From Clytia hemisphaerica (Eukaryota > Cnidaria > Hydrozoa > Leptothecata > Clytiidae), in NCBI GenBank assembly GCA_902728285.1, contig CACVBU010000070.1, positions 124,001-188,000 on the forward strand: 64,000 nt of DNA, written 5' to 3'. The position numbers and the translations under genes were made by a program. Of the stretch, positions 55,935-64,000 are shown one piece after another. The notes below the pieces were generated by a model, which was not told the origin of the DNA, searched no databases, and saw only the letters and a list, made by a program, of their open reading frames with translations. Every line of letters starts with the position of its first letter. Positions within the stretch are counted from its first letter, which is position 1.

Positions 55935-56802
55935 AGAGCACAACACAGATTGTATTTTTGTATTAGTTTAATTCCAGGGGGAGGCACTCGATTTCAAAAT
56001 GACCACATATGCGGCCAAATATCAAACCTTTGCAGTGAAGAGAAAATTAAACTAAATTTGAACAAATTTAGGTATAAATTTACCTTTGCGGTGCATTTTT
56101 TTGATATTTTTTACCTTTTTAAGGAAAATATGGTTAGACTTTGAAATTTTTACGCTCTTAGAGGGCACTTTTTCTCGTTTTTGCTCATTTTGACTTTTCC
56201 AGTTCACTTTGGAAAGCCTTAAGGGCGGGGCACGTACGGTAGGTCATTTACCTTGAGTGCCCACCGAGCTATCATGCACCATATCTTGTTTCATTACCTT
56301 TTCATGGTCTCATTTTCGTTACCAGGCCTCCACTTTCGAATAGGAAACTCAAAAGAAGTGAGTGAAGGACCAAACATGAAATATTTGATGAAAAAAATGT
56401 GTTGCTTTGATCTTAAAACTTAAAACCTATTCGGGGAGGCTTTTTCTGTTCAGTAGGGAAACTAAGGTTAAAGCAATCTCCATCGAAATATATTGAGAAT
56501 TTTGGTTATTTCCTCGTTTTTAGAAATTTGAAGTCCGGGCAAAAAAAGTCGATATTGCTAATCTGTTAAATGTAATCGGATATTTCAATTTGGAAGGGGT
56601 TTATCGACTTCAGATTATAATGTTTTTGTTGAAGTCAATCAGTGAAATAAACTTTGGACTATATCTTTCGATGGAATAAATTTCTTTGATATACTTTAAT
56701 GGGATAAACTTTTGCGGGGATTAAATTTCGCGGATCTCGCGAATTTGGGTGTCATCTGCGAAAATCCGCGAAATTAAGTCCCAATTGTAATTTGGAAGGC
56801 CC
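55935..56802. other. Interval with one small hairpin element
   Basis: GGGATTAAATTTCGCGGAT (about 56719-56737) and the near-inverted ATCCGCGAAATTAAGTCCC (about 56764-56782) form a fold-back of about 65 bases, likely a MITE remnant. Otherwise nothing is recognised. Confidence 0.45.
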
Positions 56803-57504
56803 TGTTACAGCATCAGCTGCAGTTTTGTTTGTTTTCAGTTTCATGTTCTTTTGGTCTTTTCAGTTTCCTGCCTTTTGGCATTTTTTCAGTCTGGTCTGTG
56901 TTTTGTCTTGTTTTTTTGCATTTGGAGTTTTTTGTCCCTTTTGGCCATTTTTATGTTAATTTATGTTAATTTATTCATCAAATCAATATTTATTTAGTCA
57001 ACTTTGCTTTATTTTTGCATAATTAAATTATAAATTTTTGGTCTGTATTTTACACATCAAAGTGCATAAATTGCAGAGTCACTCTCAGACCTGCAATTCA
57101 TTTCACAAGAGACACTTGAAGGGTGAACATCCAAATTCAAATTCAAATTCAAACTCAAACATCATTCACATTTCACAACATTCACACCCAGGCTAGCTGG
57201 TAAGTTGGCTTTTCAGTGTTTGCGTTGTTGCCATTTTGCCTGGGTGCTTTCTTTGCTTAGTCATGCACTTGTAGGATTTAGGTCGGCCATCTTGGATTTT
57301 TATTTACTTACATTTTTTAACATAGACATACAAATTTACATATACCTTAGATTTCATTTTTCAATTCAATATTCAAACAATCTGTACTGACATATAAATT
57401 TCAAATTAGACTTAGATTTCAGACTTATATTTTTCAAACTTATACTTTTCAGACTGAGAGACATTTGTAAGACGTAGTCAAATTTTTTCTTTTAGTTTGT
57501 AACA
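56803..57504 (+). mobile_element. Candidate 5' LTR of the BEL/Pao element
   Basis: It starts TGTTACA and ends TGTAACA, a perfect 7-base inverted terminus in standard TG...CA form, upstream of the gag-pol coding region on the same strand. Eleven bases after it, TGGTACGAACACAG (57516-57529) is a plausible tRNA primer-binding site. The 702-bp length is normal for BEL/Pao. The 3' LTR lies outside the window, so identity of the two LTRs cannot be checked. Confidence 0.5.
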
Positions 57505-57941
57505 CATTCATCAAGTGGTACGAACACAGTCTTCTTGTCACCCTTCATTGTCTCTGCCCCAACATTCAAACAGCAAGGGGTTCAATCACACCTCAATGCA
57601 AACGCGACCAAAGGAGAGATTCGACTTCACTCTCGTACTCAAAAACTGGTCGTAAAATATCAAAGCAAAGGAGACCCACACCTCCACTTCAAGCAACTTC
57701 AAATCAACCCAAGGAATTACTTCCACCTCATCAACAGATTCACTTCCATCAATGTCGGATCCGCCCCTATTTGAAGGCGACCTACCTTCCAACTGATGGC
57801 GATCCACCTTCACCGAGATCATTCTACATCGGACCAGAGTGGACCCACCTCAACCAACTCCAATGGATGTCAAACCAGTGACACTCACCAACTGACAAAA
57901 AATAAGGTACAAATGAACTTTTTCTTTAATGGCGAAACTTC
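57505..57941 (+). other. BEL/Pao leader
   Basis: Untranslated region between the LTR and the first gag ATG candidates (57928 and 57942), with the possible primer-binding site near its start. The short open frame here is probably not translated. Confidence 0.4.
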
Positions 57942-58561
57942 ATGAGGATATCACCGATACCATGTGACAATCCGGTCGATATGATACACCCTGAGGGATT
58001 GAAAAGAATGCGTTACAAGGCTAGAAACATGCGTACTGAATACAAAAACATAATAGAAAGATCAAACTACAATTATCAAAGGATGATTATGAAAAATCAT
58101 ACTTCAAACCATTTACCATGCTGTGTTGTGATATCATTCAATATATTGGACGAGTTAACAAATTCTTCAAAGACAGTAGTGATGTAAACACTGAGATACA
58201 AACCAATGCAGACAAACAGAAATCAGATTTCATTGTAAGCGAAATTGACGTCCACGTCCACCGATGGACAAATACAAAGAACTGAAATCACCATATTCCT
58301 CTCTGCAAGATAAAAAGGAGGAGTATGAAAAGAAACTTAACAACGAACTCAAGTCGAGAGAACTTGACAAACACGAAACTTTCAACAAGCGGCGACTGAA
58401 CATCAAACTCAAACGTTTCGCGGCTATGATTCTCCCTTGATATATAACCTCATCGCAGAGTTCAAAACTGTAGCGGACTCTGTTACCACAATCAATGCAA
58501 GCGATACTAAAGAACATCATCTGGATGGTCAAGCATCTTCACTCGTTCGAAACATCGATAA
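57942..58561 (+). pseudogene. gag start on contig 2, error-rich overlap copy
   Basis: The first 110 bases continue the element from its leader. From about 57990 to the N the sequence repeats 58596-59273 with a deletion of about 146 bp and many single-base indels. This is the low-quality end of contig 2 overlapping the start of contig 3, not a second gag gene. Confidence 0.8.
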
Positions 58562-58562
58562 N
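58562..58562. other. Scaffold gap (N)
   Basis: Joins two contigs whose ends cover the same part of the retrotransposon. Confidence 0.95.
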
Positions 58563-58988
58563 TCAGTGTCCATATCGGTTGCGTTTCAAACATTGCGTAC
58601 TGAATACAAAAACACTAATAGAAAGATCAAACTACAATTATCAAAGGATGATTATGAAAAATCATACTCCAAACCATTTACCATGCTGTGTTGTGATATC
58701 ATTCAATATATTGGACGAGTTAACAAATTCTTCAAAGACAGTAGTGATGTAAACACTGAGATACAAACCAATGCAGACAAACAGAAATCAGATTTCATTG
58801 TAAGCGAAATTGATCGTTCTATAAACTTTCTCACTGCCTCGATGTTATGCTCTGTCAGTCTTATCAGCAATGTCGATTTAAAGCAACGCAAGACTCTTCT
58901 TGAAACACAAAGTAAAGAACTGAAGGAGATTTCCAATAAATTACAAGAACTTATTTACGTCCACCAATGGACAAATACAAAGAACTGA
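58563..58988 (+). CDS. BEL/Pao gag N-terminal part (partial at contig start)
   Basis: An open frame running from the contig edge to TGA at 58988. It encodes a helical, charged segment (with SKDDYEKSYSKPFTMLCCDI and QRKTLLETQSKELKEISNKL), typical of the coiled N-terminal part of BEL gag. Its last 22 bases overlap the ATG (58967) of the next frame, which is shifted by -1. BEL elements usually encode one continuous gag-pol, so this is either a real two-frame arrangement or one base lost or gained in sequence or in evolution. Confidence 0.6.
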   Translation, partial: SVSISVAFQTLRTEYKNTNRKIKLQLSKDDYEKSYSKPFTMLCCDIIQYIGRVNKFFKDSSDVNTEIQTNADKQKSDFIVSEIDRSINFLTASMLCSVSLISNVDLKQRKTLLETQSKELKEISNKLQELIYVHQWTNTKN

Positions 58989-61900
58989 AATCATCATATT
59001 CCTCTCTGCAAGATAAAAAGGAGGAGTATGAAAAGAAACTTAACAATGAACTCAAGTCGAGAGAACTTGACAAACTCGAAACTTTCAACAAGCGGCGACT
59101 GAACATCAAACTCAAATCGTTTAGCGGCTATGATTCTCCAATTGATATATACACCTTCATCGCAGAGTTCAAGAAACTGTATGAGGACTCTGTACCACAA
59201 TCAATGCAAGCTGAATTACTAAAGAACAATCATCTGGATGGTCAAGCATTATCACTCGTTCGAAACATCGATAACATCCAAGACATCTGGGGTCGACTTA
59301 AAAACGTATTCGGCGACCGGCAAGTTTTACTTCAACACAAGCTCCAATCGTTGTACAGTATTGAAACCAAATCTAAAGATCCAATGAAAACAATTGACTT
59401 TCTTTCAAAAATAACCAATTCTATGAGAGATTTAATGCAACTTGCAGCCACTCATGATATTGAAAATGAACTTTACTACAGTAACGCCTTGAACCAAGTC
59501 AGTGAAAAACTTGGTGATCAACGAATGATGAGATGGCTTACTCTTACTTGTGAAGAACCAAAGAGCGGCAAGTACAAGTGGAAACAACTGATTGATTTTC
59601 TGGAGAAAGAGATGAAAGTTCACCAACAGAAAGCTGCCATCCAAAAATCAAACAAACAACCTGACACCGAAAAACCCAAAGGCGGAGGTGGTAAAGGAGG
59701 TCGATCAACTTACAACACGTTTCCTGACCAATCTTCATGCTACATCTGTGGAGCAACAGATCATACACAAACCAATGGTCCTAGTGGAACAAAGCTAGTA
59801 CAATATTTCTCCTGCAAAGTTTTCGTCGAAATGACTCCAGCTGAGCGATTCAAAACCTTGCAACAGAAGAATCTCTGCTACCAGTGTCTCTTCCCCGGGG
59901 CACGACGTGACCAAGGCAAACACAAAGAGGGTCAATGTCAACAGACGTTCATATGCCAGCATCCTTACCATCAACCTTTCAAGCCAAGGAAGCATATCCT
60001 CGTTTGTGAAGAACATAAGACGAACCAACAAAACCTGGACATCCTAGAACATTACAGAACCAGATGCATCATCCGACAACCTGTGCCAGCCTACTCCAAA
60101 GAAATAAAGCTGACCTTCCATTCTGCTAACGACTCAAACGATGAGGATCCCGAAGCAATCTTCATGCTACAACCAATCTCTGTCAATGGAAAACAATTCA
60201 CCATATTTTATGACTCTGGGTGCTACGACTTCATTGTACGTCATCACGCAATCAAAAAACTTGGCAACCGAGCAAATCAACAATACGCTGGTCCTATCAC
60301 AATGGGCGGCGTTGGTGGCATATCAAGTCAAAGCAAGCACGGCACCTACAAAATTGATCTTCCACTCATTGATGGAACAGATGCAACTCTCGTTGGACCA
60401 TGCTTGGACCAAATCACTCAGAAGTTTCCGACATACAAATTGGACGGTGAAGTCATCAACGACATTCGTAAAGATTATGCCAAATCTGGTGGTGATCCAT
60501 GCAATCTTCCTCTGGTCCCAAAACAAGTTGGTGGTCATACAGATTTTATGATTGGCATCAAATATTCAAGATACTTCCCGGAGGAGGTATTCAAGATGCC
60601 ATCAGGACTGACAATTTACAGATCATGCTTCAAAAGTCCAGACGGATCAACCGGCGTTATTGGTGGTCCACACCCTGTCTTCAACAACATCAAAGATCAC
60701 CATTTCAACACCAATAAATTCATCAATGATCAACACGAGCTGTTTAAGTTGGGATATCATGTCAATCCTGACCTTCACCTGCTCGGATACACCAACAAGA
60801 ATACCGACATCTTCATTACATCAAACTCAGCCATTGAAGAGAAGTCTGAATTTTTCAACCAATCACAAGACGTTGGAAGCGAATTCCAATACAGATGTAT
60901 CAACTGTCGTGGCTGTAAATCCTGTAAGGAACTTTCAACAACTGACGAGGTCATGAGTGTACAAGAAGAAGTTGAACAACATGTTATCAATGAATCAATC
61001 AATGTTGATGTTTGCAAGCAAAATTCGACTGCATTTTTACCACTTCTACATGACCCATCATTATATCTTTCTCCAAATAGAAAGATTGCACTCCAGATCT
61101 ACAACCAACAACTGAGACGGCTATCAAAGTACTCCAAAGACAAGGAAGATGTCCTCAACTCAGAGCAAAAACTTCAAACTCTTGGCTACGTGGATTATTT
61201 AAAAAACCTCAGCCCAGATGTACAACGTACACTTCGAAACACCAATATCAACAACTTTATTCCATGGCGCGCAGTATGGAAGGAGAACTCAGTGTCAACT
61301 CCGTGCCGTATTGTGTTCGACGCTTCAATGAAGACCGGAAGTGGCTTCTCACTCAACGACATCATTGCAAAAGGAAGGAATAACATGAATAAGCTCTTAG
61401 AAATTTTCCTGCGGTGGAGGGGACACAAGGTTGGTATCCACACAGATGTTGCTAAAATGTATAACACCATACAACTCGATCAAACTCACTGGTGTCTCCA
61501 ACGTTATCTGTGGGAAGAAAATCTCAACCCAGACAAACCGCCCGAAGAGAAAGTCATAAAGACCCTTATCTATGGCGTGAAATCAAGTGGGAACCAGGCG
61601 GAGCATGCGCTTCGTGAAACTGCAAAAATTTTCAAAGACCAGTACCCGGAAGTTCACAAGATCATAACCGATGATGTATACGTGGATGACTGCATAACCG
61701 GTCATCAATCACAGTCAGAAGCCAACCACTTAGCCGACAACTTAGAACTGGTGGTCAATCATGGTGGATTTTCACTAAAAGGATTCACCTTCTCAAATCA
61801 ACAACCAAATGACAAACTAACAGCTGATGGTGAGACTGTATCAGTGGCTGGTCTCAAATGGTATCCATTGGAAGATCAAATCAGCCTAGATATCCAAGAA

Positions 61901-64000
61901 TTGAACTTCGCAAGAAAATATCGAGGCAAGAAACCCAATGAAATCAAAGAAATACCACTCAATCTCACGCGTCGACAATGTGTCTCAAAAGCATCTGAAG
62001 TGTTTGACATCTCTGGACTTCTAACGCCGATTACTGCAACATTGAAAATGGACCTCCACACTCTCGTCAAACGCAAAATGGATTGGGATGATATTCTACC
62101 CAACGATCTCAGACATCTTTGGTCATCACATTTCGAAATGATTCAAGAACTCAAATCCATCAAATTCAACCGTGCTATTGTGCCACCAGATGCAGTTAAT
62201 CTAGACATCACAACTCTCGATTTTGGTGATGCAAGCCAGGATCTAGCATGCTCATCTATCTATGCTCGATTCAAACGAAAACAAGGCGACTACTCCTGTC
62301 AATTGATCTTCGCCCGCTCACTACTTGTACCGGATGAATATACTCAACCAAGAGGGGAACTGTATGCATCAATCATCAATACCCACACAAGTGAAGTTGT
62401 AAGAAAGTCATTCCATTCAACACATACTGGAGCTTCCAAGTTCACAGATTCGCAAATCACCCTCTACTGGATCAACAACACCTCACTACAACTCAAGCAG
62501 TGGGTCCGCAACCGTGTAAACGAGATTCACCGACTAACAGACATTACATCATGGAAATACGTCCAATCAAACAACATGATCGCTGACATCGGAACAAGAA
62601 GGTGTACAACCATGACCGATGTTGACCAATCCTCCCAGTGGATCAATGGATTCCAGTGGATGACGCAAGAAGTATCAGAATTCCCAGCACTAACCGCCAA
62701 AGAAATAAGGCTCAGTCAGGTGGAATTGGAAAAAGCTAATCGTGAAGCCAAGATTCCTTCAACTCATTCTGTCTATCACAATCAACTAATCACTGATGAG
62801 TTTCTCAACAAAACGCAACAAAGATACAAGTTCTCCAATTATGTGGTTGACCCAAATCGCCATTCTTTCACCAAAGTTGTGCGTGTCTTTGCAATAATGT
62901 TACGTTCCATCAAACTTTGTCGCACTAAAGGGAAAACAAAGATCAATTCTTCAATTAAACCACACATAATCCTTACAAATGAGGAGATATCTCAAGCTGA
63001 GAGATATTTCTTTCAGAAGGCTACTCAAGAGGTCAAACATTTCGTCAAACAAAAGGTTGGCAAGATATCAATTGAAAAGGATGGTATTCTTCATCACATT
63101 GGTCGTTTACTGCCAGAAGACTCAATTACAGTTGCTGGTAGAATGACATCAACCATGAAAGATCTTACATCAACGTCATTTTGTGTGCCAATCATCGATA
63201 AACACTCACCATTGGCTGTCAGCATAATCAACGACATCCACTGGAATAGCACCGTCAAACATTCTGGTGTTGAAACAACTTGGCGAGAAGTCCTCAAGAC
63301 CGCATACATCTTAGAAGGAAGATCACTCGTCAACTTCATACGTTCTTCATGTCCACGCTGTCGCTATATCAACAAAAAGACAATCGCTGTGGAAATGGGA
63401 CCACTTTCACAAGACAACCTCATCATCGCACCTGCATTTTACATATCACAAGTGGATCTTGCAGGACCATTTTCAAGCTACTCGCAACATCACAAACGCA
63501 CTACCGTAAAGATATGGCTGGTTGTATTCTGTTGCGCCACAACAACTGCTGTTAACATCAAAGTAATGGAGGATTACTCTACTACGTCGTTTTTGCAAGC
63601 CTTCACACGTTTCTCCTGTCAGGTTGGATATCCTAACAAACTTCTGGCAGACGAAGGAGGTCAGCTCATCAAGGGCTGTGAGACAATGAAACTCGACATT
63701 GTTGACATCGCATTCCAACTTCATCGAGATCAAAGAATCAACTTTGAAACATGCCCAGTTGGTGGTCATAATCATCATGGCCGTGTTGAGAGGAAAATTC
63801 GTGAGGTCAGATCATCCTTAGAAAAATCAATGCACAACAAAAGACTTTCAATCATACAGTGGGAGACAATGGCAGCCATCCTCACAAACTCCATCAATGA
63901 TGCACCAATAGCTGTTCGAAACGTGAAAGGAAACTTCGAAATGGGAGACTTGCTAACACCCAACCGCTTAATCCTTGGGCGAAACAACAATCGTGCCCAA
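58967..64000 (+). CDS. BEL/Pao gag-pol polyprotein, open to the window end (at least 1678 codons)
   Basis: One frame from ATG 58967 (open from 58940) with no stop to 64000. Order: coiled segment and DUF1759-type gag region (about 1-210), Cys/His-rich knuckle region (CYICGATDH near 255; CYQC near 305), DUF1758-type aspartic protease with FYDSGC (Asp 416), reverse transcriptase with motif A (DVAKMY, about 827) and catalytic YVDD (905-908), and the Pao peptidase/RNase H region. Then come the integrase HHCC finger and DDE core (D1497, D1562, E1608, spaced D-64-D-45-E), and the start of DUF5641 (TPNRLILGR) at the edge. All catalytic residues seen are intact, suggesting a young, possibly active copy. 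The 3' end and 3' LTR lie beyond the window. Confidence 0.93.
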   Translation, partial: MDKYKELKSSYSSLQDKKEEYEKKLNNELKSRELDKLETFNKRRLNIKLKSFSGYDSPIDIYTFIAEFKKLYEDSVPQSMQAELLKNNHLDGQALSLVRNIDNIQDIWGRLKNVFGDRQVLLQHKLQSLYSIETKSKDPMKTIDFLSKITNSMRDLMQLAATHDIENELYYSNALNQVSEKLGDQRMMRWLTLTCEEPKSGKYKWKQLIDFLEKEMKVHQQKAAIQKSNKQPDTEKPKGGGGKGGRSTYNTFPDQSSCYICGATDHTQTNGPSGTKLVQYFSCKVFVEMTPAERFKTLQQKNLCYQCLFPGARRDQGKHKEGQCQQTFICQHPYHQPFKPRKHILVCEEHKTNQQNLDILEHYRTRCIIRQPVPAYSKEIKLTFHSANDSNDEDPEAIFMLQPISVNGKQFTIFYDSGCYDFIVRHHAIKKLGNRANQQYAGPITMGGVGGISSQSKHGTYKIDLPLIDGTDATLVGPCLDQITQKFPTYKLDGEVINDIRKDYAKSGGDPCNLPLVPKQVGGHTDFMIGIKYSRYFPEEVFKMPSGLTIYRSCFKSPDGSTGVIGGPHPVFNNIKDHHFNTNKFINDQHELFKLGYHVNPDLHLLGYTNKNTDIFITSNSAIEEKSEFFNQSQDVGSEFQYRCINCRGCKSCKELSTTDEVMSVQEEVEQHVINESINVDVCKQNSTAFLPLLHDPSLYLSPNRKIALQIYNQQLRRLSKYSKDKEDVLNSEQKLQTLGYVDYLKNLSPDVQRTLRNTNINNFIPWRAVWKENSVSTPCRIVFDASMKTGSGFSLNDIIAKGRNNMNKLLEIFLRWRGHKVGIHTDVAKMYNTIQLDQTHWCLQRYLWEENLNPDKPPEEKVIKTLIYGVKSSGNQAEHALRETAKIFKDQYPEVHKIITDDVYVDDCITGHQSQSEANHLADNLELVVNHGGFSLKGFTFSNQQPNDKLTADGETVSVAGLKWYPLEDQISLDIQELNFARKYRGKKPNEIKEIPLNLTRRQCVSKASEVFDISGLLTPITATLKMDLHTLVKRKMDWDDILPNDLRHLWSSHFEMIQELKSIKFNRAIVPPDAVNLDITTLDFGDASQDLACSSIYARFKRKQGDYSCQLIFARSLLVPDEYTQPRGELYASIINTHTSEVVRKSFHSTHTGASKFTDSQITLYWINNTSLQLKQWVRNRVNEIHRLTDITSWKYVQSNNMIADIGTRRCTTMTDVDQSSQWINGFQWMTQEVSEFPALTAKEIRLSQVELEKANREAKIPSTHSVYHNQLITDEFLNKTQQRYKFSNYVVDPNRHSFTKVVRVFAIMLRSIKLCRTKGKTKINSSIKPHIILTNEEISQAERYFFQKATQEVKHFVKQKVGKISIEKDGILHHIGRLLPEDSITVAGRMTSTMKDLTSTSFCVPIIDKHSPLAVSIINDIHWNSTVKHSGVETTWREVLKTAYILEGRSLVNFIRSSCPRCRYINKKTIAVEMGPLSQDNLIIAPAFYISQVDLAGPFSSYSQHHKRTTVKIWLVVFCCATTTAVNIKVMEDYSTTSFLQAFTRFSCQVGYPNKLLADEGGQLIKGCETMKLDIVDIAFQLHRDQRINFETCPVGGHNHHGRVERKIREVRSSLEKSMHNKRLSIIQWETMAAILTNSINDAPIAVRNVKGNFEMGDLLTPNRLILGRNNNRAQ

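Noticed and set aside
60141..60956. Alternative-frame open frames inside the BEL/Pao polyprotein
   Set aside because: They overlap the continuous gag-pol frame in other frames and lack domain content.

Overview
This window is AT-rich, intron-containing, repeat-dense nuclear DNA from an invertebrate animal. The evidence is spliceosomal GT-AG introns, a BEL/Pao LTR retrotransposon, a LINE fragment, tRNA-derived SINE-like sequences, many short inverted-repeat elements, and a DUF6589-type protein of the kind common in cnidarian and other invertebrate genomes. A cnidarian such as a hydrozoan is my best guess, but nothing here proves the phylum. Single Ns at 26845 and 58562 are scaffold joins, so the window is three contigs. 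At both joins the flanking sequence is duplicated.

Layout. 0-20 kb holds almost only repeats: inverted-repeat (MITE-like) elements with readable target duplications, a 69-bp tandem array interrupted by a subterminal-inverted-repeat element, a second copy of that element carrying a nested TTAA element, and a hammerhead ribozyme on the minus strand near 11.5 kb. Two short minus-strand stretches (13.8 and 20.3 kb) look like single coding exons. 21.7-29.9 kb is one locus present twice, head to tail across the N, best read as two unmerged haplotypes. Comparing them gives filled and empty sites for transposons. 30-39 kb has tandem arrays (32 copies of a 61-bp unit at 34.3-36.3 kb), a palindromic element, and a broken LINE with a 407-bp insertion flanked by a 9-bp duplication.

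39.4-48.1 kb is the most interesting block. An intact 11-exon gene (about 860 aa; ZAD-like Cys4 N-terminus, DUF6589 core, embedded C2H2 finger) is convergent with an intact 574-aa RecQ-like helicase. I infer one autonomous DNA transposon, or a domesticated pair, in which the DUF6589 protein is the transposase and the helicase its partner. Academ-type elements with a helicase are the nearest concept I know. Eroded inverted ends and a shared 14-bp subterminal motif may mark its borders.

48-56 kb returns to repeats: a 2.15-kb element with 15-bp TIRs and a TATG duplication that contains a second long inverted repeat and a tRNA-like sequence, a 183-bp satellite with a MITE inside, a SINE-like sequence, and one probable terminal exon of a beta-sandwich-like protein (minus strand, 55.4-55.9 kb). 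56.8-64 kb is the 5' LTR, leader, gag and most of pol (protease, RT, RNase H region, integrase) of a BEL/Pao element running off the right edge.
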